The position numbers were made by a program, and so were the translations under genes. Shown here piece by piece: positions 1 to 7,990 of a stretch of DNA of 64,000 nucleotides (position 1 is the stretch's first letter; each line of letters starts with the position of its first letter). The notes beneath the pieces were generated by a model, which saw only the letters and a list, made by a program, of their open reading frames with translations, was not told the DNA's origin and did no database searches. Origin of the DNA: an uncultured Flavobacteriaceae bacterium (GTDB lineage Bacteria > Bacteroidota > Bacteroidia > Flavobacteriales > Flavobacteriaceae); the NCBI GenBank assembly GCA_913061125.1, contig CAJXUB010000002.1, positions 42,023-106,022 of the forward strand, in the 5' to 3' direction.

Positions 1-864
1 ACTGCCATTGGCAACACCTATGATAGAATGGTTATCATTCCAGATTTCTATGAGCGATCACAAACGAACACAATTTATTTCGACGAAATTTCTTTCAATA
101 GTGGAGGTGCTGTTGCCGATTATAATTTAGAGGATATCGATTTTGAAACTAGTGGGTTTGGGTCCGATTGGGTCTGGACTGTTCATAACAATGACACCAA
201 TCCAGCGGTTGAAATTGTTGCAAATCCGAATCCAACGGGAATCAATACCACTTCAACAGTGGCAAAATTTACATCCAAAGCCAACGGTGCTCCATGGGCG
301 CTAACTTTTACAGACAATGTTGGAGATTTCACTTTGAACAGCAATAATAAAATCATTAGCGTCAAAGTTTTGAAAACAGTATTTACAAACTTTGGAGTTA
401 AACTAGAGTACCTTGACCCAGCGAGTAACCAAGTCACAAATTATTCCGAAATTCTATCCCCAACTTCAATTGTCGATGGGGAATGGGAAGAATTGTTCTT
501 TGATTTTACTTCTAATATGGGGACAACCTACAACAGACTAGTTATTATTCCTGATTTTGCAGAACGAAGTCAAGACAATATCAGCTATTTTGATCAAATT
601 TCATTTGGTGGTACAGCTGGATTTAATGATAATTTATACAATACCATCACAATGTTTCCGAATCCAGCGAGGGATATGATACAATTTTCTGTGAATTCCA
701 ACGAAACTTTTGATATCGAAATCTTTGATATATTAGGAAAATCGGTGTTGCGTGTAAATGACGTACAACATGGCATTAATATTTCAGATTTAAACACCGG
801 ATTGTACCTGGTTCAAATGACATTAGGATCGCAACAAGCGACAGAAAAACTCGTGGTGAAGTAA
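1..864 (+). CDS. T9SS-exported repeat protein, carbohydrate-binding-like modules (5' end cut by window)
   Basis: The reading frame is open to base 1 (TAIGNTYDRMVIIPDFYERSQ before and across the ATG at 28), so the ATG at 28 is internal and the N-terminus lies outside the window. The visible part ends one repeat and contains a second: VIIPDFYERSQTNTIYFDEISF recurs as VIIPDFAERSQDNISYFDQISF about 165 residues later. The repeat (FETSGFGSDWVWTV ... GEWEELFFDFTS ... YFDQISF) looks like a beta-sandwich, ligand-binding module of the kind found on secreted flavobacterial polysaccharide-acting proteins; no catalytic motif is visible. The last 70 residues (NPARDMIQFS ... IFDILGKSVL ... GLYLVQM) form a type A T9SS sorting domain, so the product is secreted or surface-attached. 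Carbohydrate binding is inferred, not shown. Confidence 0.85.
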   Translation, partial: TAIGNTYDRMVIIPDFYERSQTNTIYFDEISFNSGGAVADYNLEDIDFETSGFGSDWVWTVHNNDTNPAVEIVANPNPTGINTTSTVAKFTSKANGAPWALTFTDNVGDFTLNSNNKIISVKVLKTVFTNFGVKLEYLDPASNQVTNYSEILSPTSIVDGEWEELFFDFTSNMGTTYNRLVIIPDFAERSQDNISYFDQISFGGTAGFNDNLYNTITMFPNPARDMIQFSVNSNETFDIEIFDILGKSVLRVNDVQHGINISDLNTGLYLVQMTLGSQQATEKLVVK

Positions 865-888
865 ATACTAACTAACCAACTAAAATGA

Positions 889-917
889 AAAAGGCCTCCA
901 ATTGGAGGCCTTTTTTG
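889..917 (+). terminator. Rho-independent terminator of the first gene
   Basis: Hairpin GGCCTCC-AATT-GGAGGCC (893-910) followed by a run of six T. It lies 25 bases after the stop codon. The preceding A-run makes it weakly bidirectional. Nearly the same hairpin recurs at 2241-2258. Confidence 0.9.
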
Positions 918-1373
918 CTAATGATGTTACAGGTCATTTCTTTTTTCGATAATAGATTCGCTAAAATAGCACAACAAAAACCATACGAAAGAAGGGTATT
1001 TATTTCAATGGATAAATTAATTTGTTAGGTTTTATCGTTAAAAAATTAAACAATAAATAAAATTAATAAGAGTCAAAATTATAATTTAATCATACTCTTG
1101 TGTATGATTTTTCAACTACAAGTTTTTGACATTCAATTTTTTAACGCAAAAATTTAAAACCATTTTAAGGTGTTGAATTAAGTAGTTGGATAGATTAGTT
1201 TGCTATTTTGTCAATTGAATTTTGGTTTCATAATAAACAAAATATTTTTCTTTTTTGAATTTACTTTCATGTATGGTTTGTGTATGTGACGATTATTTTA
1301 GGTAATCTAAACAAAATCATATTATTGTAATAATAACCTAAATCTAGAATGTAAAATTTAAACGCCTAAACTT
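918..1373. other. AT-rich intergenic region without a recognisable gene
   Basis: About 455 bases of very AT-rich sequence between two secreted-protein genes. No ORF with coding character and no exact TAnnTTTG promoter box was found. The only structure seen is an inverted repeat AATCATAC-TCTTGT-GTATGATT (1088-1109; 8-base arms, 6-base loop), which could be an operator or a weak hairpin. The leader of the downstream gene must start somewhere in the last 150 bases. Confidence 0.6.
1088..1109. repeat. Inverted repeat in the intergenic region
   Basis: Perfect 8-base arms AATCATAC / GTATGATT around TCTTGT. It sits 265 bases upstream of the next gene. It could bind a dimeric regulator or form a small hairpin; no long T-run follows, so a terminator is unlikely. 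Confidence 0.4.
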
Positions 1374-2216
1374 ATGAAAAAAATTACCTTATTTTTATTT
1401 TCAATCCTTTTTGGGTCTGCTTACGGTCAGAACCAAGTAACGGTTGAATCTTCCACTTCTTGGAATTCTTATGTGAATGCTTTTAATGCATCTGACGGTG
1501 CTTATGCATTTGGTTTCTCATACACTCTAAGTGATAATCGAGCAACTGCCACCTCCACATCTGTAACACTAGCTCCAAACATTGCTATTTGGACAGCAGA
1601 AGCTAATAATACGGCTTGGTTTGATAATTCTTCTGGGACTCAGGTGCCAGTGAAAACGTTAGAAGTAAACTCTTATATTGAAAACAATGCGCTAACTTCA
1701 GATGCTTTGACGTTTTCTGGTAATGTAACATCTAACGATTTAAATTCAAACCACACTGTGATTGCTTTTATTAAAGTACTGGACTCAGGGTATGGACAAC
1801 TTACACTGAAAACAGTTGCTTTAGGAACAGGGGATTTTAGTGTATCAGCAACGGCTGCAGAAACAGCTGCTGGAGCAATAATTCAATATGGATTTGCAAT
1901 GAATGGCCCTCCTGCTGACCCAAATGATGCGGCTTTAGGGAGTATGGTCGTTAGAGCTCCTTCAACTGCGAGTGCAGAAGACAACGAATTAATTAGTGTT
2001 AAAATGTACCCCAATCCGGCAAAAGATGTCGTTCAGTTTTCCAAAAACTCAAATGAAAATTTAGACATTCAAATTTTTGATATACTTGGAAAGTCTTTAA
2101 TTGCGGTAAAGAATATTCAAAGCGAAGTCAATATTTCAACCTTGCGCACAGGTGTATATTTTGTACAAATGACCTTAGGAACAAAAGCTACAACCAAAAA
2201 ATTAATTGTAAATTAA
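1374..2216 (+). CDS. secreted protein of unknown function with T9SS sorting domain
   Basis: 280 residues. An N-terminal signal peptide (MKKITLFLFSILFGSAYGQ) is followed by one domain of about 175 residues (SWNSYVNAFNASDGAYAFGFSYTL ... AIIQYGFAMNGPPADP) rich in beta-strand patterns. To my recollection such modules occur, often repeated, in proteins coded in flavobacterial polysaccharide-use loci; no catalytic residues stand out. The last 70 residues (MYPNPAKDVVQFS ... IFDILGKSLI ... GVYFVQM) are a T9SS sorting domain very similar to that of the preceding gene. It is transcribed alone and ends at a strong terminator. Function unknown; binding of a surface ligand or glycan is a guess. Confidence 0.85.
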   Translation: MKKITLFLFSILFGSAYGQNQVTVESSTSWNSYVNAFNASDGAYAFGFSYTLSDNRATATSTSVTLAPNIAIWTAEANNTAWFDNSSGTQVPVKTLEVNSYIENNALTSDALTFSGNVTSNDLNSNHTVIAFIKVLDSGYGQLTLKTVALGTGDFSVSATAAETAAGAIIQYGFAMNGPPADPNDAALGSMVVRAPSTASAEDNELISVKMYPNPAKDVVQFSKNSNENLDIQIFDILGKSLIAVKNIQSEVNISTLRTGVYFVQMTLGTKATTKKLIVN

Positions 2217-2229
2217 TATATAATTAACC

Positions 2230-2266
2230 TAAGAAAAAAAGGCCTCCAAGTGGAGGCCTTTTTTTG
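2230..2266. terminator. Bidirectional terminator shared by secreted-protein gene (+) and tRNA-Leu (-)
   Basis: Hairpin GGCCTCC-AAGT-GGAGGCC (2241-2258) with T7 on the right and A7 on the left. It therefore reads as a rho-independent terminator on both strands. On the minus strand it begins 8 bases after the tRNA 3' end. Confidence 0.9.
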
Positions 2267-2348
2267 TACTCAAGGTGGGAATCGAACCCACACTTCCGAA
2301 GAAACTGGATTTTGAATCCAGCGCGTCTACCAATTCCGCCACTTGAGC
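2267..2348 (-). tRNA. tRNA-Leu(CAA)
   Basis: On the minus strand the sequence folds as a long-variable-arm tRNA. The acceptor stem is GCTCAAG paired with CTTGAGT and the discriminator base is A. The D-arm region reads TGGCGGAATTGGTAGACGC. The anticodon stem CTGGA/TCCAG closes the loop TTCAAAA, giving anticodon CAA. The T-arm is GTGGGTTCGATTCCCAC. Anticodon CAA reads the Leu codon UUG. CCA is not encoded. The boundaries follow from acceptor pairing. Confidence 0.95.
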
Positions 2349-2437
2349 AAAAATTCGGATTGCAAATCTATAAAATTTATTCGTTTATTCAACTACAAAA
2401 TAGTTGGTTTTATCCTTTTACAGTTCAAATAAATTCA

Positions 2438-2445
2438 TAAATTTG
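2438..2445 (+). promoter_or_regulatory. Promoter -7 box of prs
   Basis: TAAATTTG matches the Bacteroidota -7 consensus TAnnTTTG. No good -33 box was seen. It lies 52 bases before the prs ATG at 2497 and downstream of the TTG at 2404 that the ORF track uses as start, which argues for the shorter protein. Confidence 0.5.
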
Positions 2446-2496
2446 CCACTCGAGAAAAATTTTTCAACAAACATCAGGCGTCCTAACAATAATTTA

Positions 2497-3438
2497 ATGT
2501 CCAAAACCAGTTTACAACCCAAAATTTTTGCTTGTGCCAATTCCAAAATTCTTGGAAATCGTATCGCCAAAGCATTCGGGGAAGATTTAGGAAGTGTAAT
2601 CACCTCTACGTACAGCGATGGCGAGTTTCAACCCTCGTACGAAGAGTCAATCCGTGGGACACGCATATTTATAATTGCATCCACCAATCCCGGTCCTGAG
2701 AATTTGATGGAATTGCTTTTGATGTTGGACGCTGCCAAACGAGCATCGGCCCGGCACATTACTGCCGTAATTCCTTATTTTGGATGGGCCAGACAGGACC
2801 GAAAAGACAAGCCCAGAGTTCCGATAGCAGCTAAATTAGTGGCGAAAATGTTGGAAACTGCTGGTGCAACTCGAATCATTACAATGGATTTGCATGCCGA
2901 TCAAATTCAAGGGTTTTTTGAAAAACCCGTGGACCATTTGTACGCTTCAACCATCTTTTTACCGTATTTGAAATCACTCAATTTAGATAACCTAACTATC
3001 GCCTCACCCGATATGGGCGGGTCAAAAAGAGCTTATGCCTATTCGAAAGCTTTGGAAAGCGATGTCGTCATTTGTTACAAACAACGGGCCAAAGCTAACG
3101 TGATTTCTCACATGGAACTCATTGGAGATGTTACGGGCAAAAATGTTGTTTTGGTAGACGATATGGTGGATACTGCAGGAACTTTGACCAAAGCGGCTGA
3201 CTTGATGATTGAACGTGGTGCCAAAAGTGTTCGTGCCATTTGTACACACCCTATTCTTTCTGGAAGTGCTTACCAGCGTTTGGAGCAATCCAAGCTCGAA
3301 CAATTAATCGTAACGGACTCCATTCCACTGGTTCAAGAAAGTCCCAAAATTACGGTACTGAGCTGTGCCGAGTTATTTGCCGATGTGATGCATAAAGTCC
3401 ATCAAAATGAATCGATCAGCTCAAAATTTATAATGTAA
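2497..3438 (+). CDS. prs: ribose-phosphate pyrophosphokinase
   Basis: Makes PRPP from ribose 5-phosphate and ATP, the precursor for purine, pyrimidine, His, Trp and NAD synthesis; cytosolic. From the ATG at 2497 the protein is 313 residues, the normal length for class I enzymes. It carries the metal/ATP-binding motif DLHADQIQGFF (about 131-141) and the PRPP-binding loop VVLVDDMVDTAGTL (about 217-230). The ORF track start at 2404 (TTG) adds 31 residues unlike the family and lies upstream of the likely promoter, so it was not used. It is followed after 18 bases by the L25/Ctc gene and probably forms an operon with it. The same prs-ctc-pth order is common in bacteria. Confidence 0.97.
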   Translation: MSKTSLQPKIFACANSKILGNRIAKAFGEDLGSVITSTYSDGEFQPSYEESIRGTRIFIIASTNPGPENLMELLLMLDAAKRASARHITAVIPYFGWARQDRKDKPRVPIAAKLVAKMLETAGATRIITMDLHADQIQGFFEKPVDHLYASTIFLPYLKSLNLDNLTIASPDMGGSKRAYAYSKALESDVVICYKQRAKANVISHMELIGDVTGKNVVLVDDMVDTAGTLTKAADLMIERGAKSVRAICTHPILSGSAYQRLEQSKLEQLIVTDSIPLVQESPKITVLSCAELFADVMHKVHQNESISSKFIM

Positions 3439-3456
3439 ACCCTTAAATTAATATAA

Positions 3457-4089
3457 ATGAAATCAATTACAATCAATGGATCTAAAAGAGAAAGCGTGGG
3501 CAAAAAAGCAACAAAGGCCTTGCGTAATGCTGGAGAGGTTCCTTGCGTATTATACGGAGGAAATCAGCCAGTACATTTCTCTGCAGCAGAATTGGCATTC
3601 TCGAAACTCGTATACACACCAAATGCGCATACAGTTGTGATTGCCTTAGGAGACGACTCCTACAATGCGGTGTTGCAGGACATTCAATTTCATCCTGTTA
3701 CGGATAAAATTTTACACATCGACTTCTATCAGTTGTTTGATGATAAAGAAATTGCTATGGATATTCCTGTTGTTTTAACAGGTAATTCTCCAGGCGTTAG
3801 AGCAGGAGGTGTTTTGAGACGTAACCGAAGAAAGCTCAGAATCAAAGCACTACCAACCAATTTACCCGATTTTATCGAAGTTGATATTTCAAATCTTAGA
3901 ATTGGAAATAAGGTTTATATCACGGCGTTATTCAACGACGATTATAAATTCTTACATGCCGATAATACCGTGGTGTGTCAAGTCAAACAATCCAGAGTTT
4001 CAAATACCGATCTTGAGGAGGATGAAGATGATGACAGCCAGGACGGTACAGATGCTCCAGCGGAAGGCGAGGCAGCAGCTGAGGCATAA
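3457..4089 (+). CDS. rplY: 50S ribosomal protein L25/general stress protein Ctc
   Basis: 210 residues, the long (Ctc-type) form of bL25. It has an N-terminal 5S-rRNA-binding beta-barrel ([35 protein letters not shown]) and a C-terminal domain with [22 protein letters not shown] and [17 protein letters not shown]. An acidic, disordered tail ([24 protein letters not shown]) is usual in Bacteroidota. It binds 5S rRNA in the large ribosomal subunit. It sits directly after prs and ends at a strong terminator. Confidence 0.96.
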   Translation: MKSITINGSKRESVGKKATKALRNAGEVPCVLYGGNQPVHFSAAELAFSKLVYTPNAHTVVIALGDDSYNAVLQDIQFHPVTDKILHIDFYQLFDDKEIAMDIPVVLTGNSPGVRAGGVLRRNRRKLRIKALPTNLPDFIEVDISNLRIGNKVYITALFNDDYKFLHADNTVVCQVKQSRVSNTDLEEDEDDDSQDGTDAPAEGEAAAEA

Positions 4090-4107
4090 ATTCGATATCA
4101 CTACAAA

Positions 4108-4148
4108 TATCAAAAAGCATTCTGATGAATTTCAGAATGCTTTTTTTA
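4108..4148 (+). terminator. Rho-independent terminator of prs-rplY
   Basis: Hairpin with about 14-base arms, AAAAAGCATTCTGA (4112-4125) and TCAGAATGCTTTTT (4132-4145), loop TGAATT, followed by T7. It lies between rplY and pth, so pth needs read-through or its own promoter. Confidence 0.9.
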
Positions 4149-4159
4149 TTTTTACAACC

Positions 4160-4780
4160 ATGTTCAAATGGATGTTTAGAAAAAATTTAACTTCAAAAGA
4201 CAACAAAACCATGTCTAAAAAGTATTTAATTGTTGGCCTAGGGAATACCGGTTCGGACTATGTGAACACGCGACATAATATTGGGTTTAAAATTCTAAAT
4301 CATTTTGCGGAATCTCGAGATGTAGCGTATGAATCTCGAAAACTTGGGGCATTGGCCACATACAAAATAAAGGGGCGTACTTTTATTTTGCTCAAGCCAA
4401 ATACGTTTATGAATTTAAGCGGTAAAGCTGTAAAATATTGGTTAGACAAAGAAAAAGTTCCGATTGAACATCTTTTGGTTGTCACTGACGATTTGAATTT
4501 ACCGTTTGGAACCCTACGGCTAAAAACCAAGGGAAGTGATGGCGGGCATAATGGATTAAAAGACATTCAAAATAAACTGAATACAACCAATTACAACCGA
4601 TTGCGCTTTGGTATTAGTGATGCTTTTACCAAAGGAAAACAAGTGGACTATGTACTTGGCCAATGGACCGACACCGAGTTTGATAACTTGAAAGAACGCC
4701 TTAAAAAAACCTCTGAAATGATTGAAAACTTTGGACTCTCTGGCGTAACAAACACCATGAATGCCTATAATGGGACATAA
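4160..4780 (+). CDS. pth: aminoacyl-tRNA hydrolase (peptidyl-tRNA hydrolase)
   Basis: Frees tRNA from peptidyl-tRNA that drops off ribosomes; essential and cytosolic. Family motifs: YLIVGLGNTG near the start, the catalytic His in NTRHNIGF, NTFMNLSG, VTDDLNLPFG and GSDGGHNGLK. The core starts at MSKKYLIVGLGN (ATG 4211, 189 residues). An in-frame ATG at 4160 adds 17 residues (MFKWMFRKNLTSKDNKT), and flavobacterial Pth proteins often carry such a basic N-terminal extension, so 4160 is given here with 4211 as the alternative. The ORF-track start at 3881 overlaps rplY and is wrong. It is flanked by terminators on both sides, so it is probably monocistronic. Confidence 0.93.
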   Translation: MFKWMFRKNLTSKDNKTMSKKYLIVGLGNTGSDYVNTRHNIGFKILNHFAESRDVAYESRKLGALATYKIKGRTFILLKPNTFMNLSGKAVKYWLDKEKVPIEHLLVVTDDLNLPFGTLRLKTKGSDGGHNGLKDIQNKLNTTNYNRLRFGISDAFTKGKQVDYVLGQWTDTEFDNLKERLKKTSEMIENFGLSGVTNTMNAYNGT

Positions 4781-4808
4781 AAAAAGGAGCCGTTAAGCTC
4801 CTTTTTTA
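4779..4808. terminator. Bidirectional terminator between pth and the M43 peptidase
   Basis: AAGGAGC (4784-4790) and GCTCCTT (4797-4803) around CGTTAA, with an A-run on the left and a T-run on the right. It serves the convergent genes pth (+) and the M43 peptidase (-). Confidence 0.85.
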
Positions 4809-4822
4809 AATTTATCATTGTA

Positions 4823-6865
4823 TTATTTCTTGATGATTCTCTTGTTGATCGAATTTTTACCGTCCGAAATTTCCATGATATAAATTCCAGAATTAACTCG
4901 GCTTAAATCAATCGTTTGTTCAAAACGAAGGTTGTTGTTGTAGCGTTCTTCAAAAACAATTCGACCTCGAACATCATATATGGAAATTTTTAGGTCAGTC
5001 GATTGCATGGATTCAACCTCTATATTAAATAATCCATTGCTGGGATTTGGATAAATTAAGACTTGCTCAAGCGCAATTGGATTAGCATCAACACTAAGTG
5101 GGGCTTCTGTACATAGTTCAATAGACCAATCGTTTAGTACACCAGTATCATCGTTGTATCCGTCTTGAATCAATAGGGTCCAGTCTCCAGCTGTATCCAT
5201 GCCTTCAAAAATACTTAAGGGTTCATATGGAGCAAATGTACCTACAGTTGGGTCAGCACATGTAATGGCAGATCCCTCGTCGCTAAAGGTTACATCAAAT
5301 CCATTTTCACCAGCACAATCTCTACCCCAAAGGATGGCGTAGGTTGTTTGATCGGGGTGGTATAAAACCACCACCAAGTCCTGGATGTAAGAATGAGTTA
5401 CATCTACATTTGCAGTAATGCTAGAAAGGGTGCCCAAATCGGGTACCGAAATAATAGAAGTTATGGCATCACCATACTCGTTTGCGCCAATGCCATCTGG
5501 GATGCTAATGTTTAAGTTATCGTCAGAACTGAAGCTGTTACATTGTATGGAGGTACAGTTATTTTTAAGAAGAACATCAACAGTCTTACTAGCTACAAAA
5601 CTGCTGGCTGTTACCGTTATGGTGTAATCTCCAACAGCTGTATTGGCAATATTACCGATGGTCATTGTTACAGTGCCAGTACCGCTGATAAAGGGTGGGC
5701 TAAACGAAACCGAGGCGTTTTCAGGGAGTCCAGCAGCGGAAAATGATGTTGTTACGTCATAGTCATTCAGCGCAGTGAAATCAAACTCAAATACGGCATC
5801 CTCTGCTGTTGTTGGACAAGAAAAGATGGGGGAGTTTGTAGCTGTGATAGAAAAATCAGGCCCTGTGGGTGTGCCACAATTAGAGGTTACATTGGGTTTA
5901 AATTGACTTTGCAAGACGTTTATGTAATTATCGACTACATCCATTTGACCTTGAGTAAACATATACATACAAGCATCATTTGTGTAATCCATATAATTCA
6001 TAGACATTTCATATTCTCCGGCGACACATCCTGGAATGGACCCTGGATCTGGACATCCGCCATTTGAACCACTGGCAACAGGGGTGTCTGTAATACCGTC
6101 GTCAACATTACAACCACCGTCGCCCCAAATGTGATTTAGATTGTAAAAATGACCCAACTCGTGTGTGACGGTTCGGCCCAAGTTGTAAGGCGCTCCAGGA
6201 ACAACTCCAGAATTGGGACAACCCGCACCAGAACCAAAGGCGAAAAGATTCATTACAACAGATTGTCCAGCTGCTATACTACCTCCCAAAGGAGAATATC
6301 CAAGAACACCTCCGTTGATACTTTTGACTAAAAAATTCATATACCCACTCCAAGCACTGTCTGAGTCAGCTCCACCACCAAAATTGTATCCAATGGTAAC
6401 TGCAGGCCCCCCTTCAACCAAATCGTTATCGGTGTTGTTAGGGTGGTTTTGAGTGGCAATACAAAATGTAATATTGGCCACGCCATGCGACGAGTTGGGA
6501 TAAAACGGGCTGGCTGTGTCCCAAAGGTTGGCATCAGGATTCGTAGCCGTATAATCACCATTAAGAATATCAATTTGCGTTTGGGCCAGAGCTTCCAAAC
6601 AAGCTCTGTCTGACTCCAAACCACTTGGGAAATGAACCGCTACAGGAATCACTATGGGATTCATACTGCTTTGTCTTTGTTCATTGGACAGCGATTGGAA
6701 AACTTGCGCTTTGAATTTGGCCTGATTTTCCTGCCATTCTTGAGCAAATTCAGGATCCTTCATCTGTTCTTCCATATGTGCTACCATCCCGCAACTTCGG
6801 GTTTGTGCCTGTACGCTTAGGGTGCTGAAGAACAAAAGCAAAGTAAATTGCGTAATTTTTTTCAT
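4823..6865 (-). CDS. secreted M43 (pappalysin/cytophagalysin-type) zinc metallopeptidase with P domain and T9SS sorting domain
   Basis: 680 residues. The signal peptide is MKKITQFTLLLFFSTLSVQAQ. The metzincin zinc site THELGHFYNLNHIWGD (HELGH at about 235-239, third ligand in the following NxxH) and the Met-turn SMNYMDYT identify family M43. A middle Ig-like stretch is followed by a proprotein-convertase P domain at about 445-590 (SIPDGIGANEYGD ... VDVTHSYIQDLVVVL ... WTLLIQDGYNDDTG ... WSIELC). The last 75 residues (IYPNPSNGLFNIEV ... ISIYDVRGRIVFEE ... GIYIMEI) are a T9SS sorting domain. It is expected to be exported across the outer membrane and to digest proteins extracellularly. It stands alone between a terminator and the divergent ribF. 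Confidence 0.93.
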   Translation of the reverse strand: MKKITQFTLLLFFSTLSVQAQTRSCGMVAHMEEQMKDPEFAQEWQENQAKFKAQVFQSLSNEQRQSSMNPIVIPVAVHFPSGLESDRACLEALAQTQIDILNGDYTATNPDANLWDTASPFYPNSSHGVANITFCIATQNHPNNTDNDLVEGGPAVTIGYNFGGGADSDSAWSGYMNFLVKSINGGVLGYSPLGGSIAAGQSVVMNLFAFGSGAGCPNSGVVPGAPYNLGRTVTHELGHFYNLNHIWGDGGCNVDDGITDTPVASGSNGGCPDPGSIPGCVAGEYEMSMNYMDYTNDACMYMFTQGQMDVVDNYINVLQSQFKPNVTSNCGTPTGPDFSITATNSPIFSCPTTAEDAVFEFDFTALNDYDVTTSFSAAGLPENASVSFSPPFISGTGTVTMTIGNIANTAVGDYTITVTASSFVASKTVDVLLKNNCTSIQCNSFSSDDNLNISIPDGIGANEYGDAITSIISVPDLGTLSSITANVDVTHSYIQDLVVVLYHPDQTTYAILWGRDCAGENGFDVTFSDEGSAITCADPTVGTFAPYEPLSIFEGMDTAGDWTLLIQDGYNDDTGVLNDWSIELCTEAPLSVDANPIALEQVLIYPNPSNGLFNIEVESMQSTDLKISIYDVRGRIVFEERYNNNLRFEQTIDLSRVNSGIYIMEISDGKNSINKRIIKK

Positions 6866-6890
6866 GTTAAATTGGTTTAATAAAGGTTGT

Positions 6891-6898
6891 AAAAATAA
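6891..6898 (-). promoter_or_regulatory. Possible -7 box of the M43 peptidase
   Basis: On the minus strand TATTTTTA differs from TAnnTTTG at one position. It lies 26 bases before the start codon, a suitable distance. No clear -33 box was seen. Confidence 0.3.
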
Positions 6899-7004
6899 TG
6901 AAATATTTACATTTTTTGGACTTTAATGTCTTAAAATCAAGCTAAAATGACACGAATCAATTCATCTTTTTTTATCTTCGTTTGATATTACTACGGACGA
7001 AATT

Positions 7005-7943
7005 TTGAAAATTAAAACCGCCTCCGATTACAATCAAATTAAACCCTCTGTCGTCACGATTGGAACCTTTGACGGCGTACATGTTGGGCATCAAAAAATC
7101 ATACATCAATTGGTTGATATTGCTCAAAAAGATCAGCTTCAGGCGTTGGTTCTCACTTTTTTCCCCCACCCTCGAATGGTGGTCCAAAACGATGCGACCA
7201 TAAAACTAATCAACACCATTGATGAAAAAGCGGCAAAATTAGAATCCTTCGGAGTCGATCATCTTGTGGTGAAAGAATTTACCAAATCCTTTTCCAGACT
7301 GACGGCTTTGGAATATGTTCGGGATGTTTTGGTTAACACCTTACAAGTGAAGCACATTATTGTTGGGTACGACCATCAATTTGGCAGAAACCGAACGGCT
7401 AATATTTCTGATTTGAAAGAATTTGGTGAGTTTTATGGATTTCAGGTTACTGAAATTGGGGCACAAGAGGTCGATGAAGTCACAGTGAGTTCCACCAAAA
7501 TTAGAACCGCTTTGTTGGAAGGAAATATCAAAATCGCCAACACCTATTTGGGCTACCCTTTTATTTTAACAGGGACTGTAATTAGAGGCAAGGGATTGGG
7601 TCGGCAAATCAATTTTCCGACAGCCAACATTCACATCGAAGAGCCATACAAATTAATTCCTAAAGCTGGCGTATATCTTGTAAAAACCCAATGGCAATTC
7701 ACCACGGTTTATGGCATGATGAATATTGGAACAAATCCAACGGTTTCCGAAACTGATGAAACCCACATCGAGGTTCACTTTTTTGATTTCAACAACGATC
7801 TTTATGATGCTGTTCTCCAGCTTGAATTGTTGGATCATTTGAGAAATGAAATCAAATTCCCCTCCATTGAGGCCTTAAAATCTCAACTCGAAGAGGATAA
7901 AATTTTGGCCAAAAATCGAATCGATTTATTAAAAAAAATCTAA
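7005..7943 (+). CDS. ribF: bifunctional riboflavin kinase/FAD synthetase
   Basis: Turns riboflavin into FMN and then FAD. 312 residues. The N-terminal FAD synthetase domain carries VTIGTFDGVHVGHQKII (nucleotidyl-transferase HxGH motif), FFPHPR, VGYDHQFGRNR and the SSTKIR motif. The C-terminal riboflavin kinase domain carries GTVIRGKGLGRQINFPTANI and GVYLVKT. The start is a TTG codon at 7005; the next in-frame ATG lies far inside the essential N-terminal domain, and the N-terminus MKIKTASDYNQIKPSVVTIGTFDG matches the usual length. No FMN riboswitch was seen in the short leader. The downstream serS has its own promoter box. Confidence 0.95.
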   Translation: MKIKTASDYNQIKPSVVTIGTFDGVHVGHQKIIHQLVDIAQKDQLQALVLTFFPHPRMVVQNDATIKLINTIDEKAAKLESFGVDHLVVKEFTKSFSRLTALEYVRDVLVNTLQVKHIIVGYDHQFGRNRTANISDLKEFGEFYGFQVTEIGAQEVDEVTVSSTKIRTALLEGNIKIANTYLGYPFILTGTVIRGKGLGRQINFPTANIHIEEPYKLIPKAGVYLVKTQWQFTTVYGMMNIGTNPTVSETDETHIEVHFFDFNNDLYDAVLQLELLDHLRNEIKFPSIEALKSQLEEDKILAKNRIDLLKKI

Positions 7944-7972
7944 TTGACATTGCATTGATTTGATTACATTTG
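7944..7972 (+). promoter_or_regulatory. Promoter of serS (TTG-N18-TAnnTTTG)
   Basis: TTG (7944-7946), 18 bases, then TACATTTG (7965-7972), an exact Bacteroidota -7 box. It begins right at the ribF stop. Transcription would start about 10 bases before the ATG at 7991. The TTG that the ORF track uses as serS start (7970) is part of this box. Confidence 0.6.
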
Positions 7973-7990
7973 TTGTACAAAATAACGCAC

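Noticed and set aside
2404-2496. N-terminal extension of prs from TTG at 2404
   Set aside because: It lies upstream of the -7 box at 2438 and adds residues unlike Prs; the ATG at 2497 gives the normal 313 residues.
3881-4159. Pth N-terminal extension into rplY
   Set aside because: It would overlap rplY in another frame and cross the strong terminator at 4108-4148.
6866-7004. FMN riboswitch upstream of ribF
   Set aside because: The 139-base region is AT-rich and lacks the conserved RFN-element G+C-rich segments.
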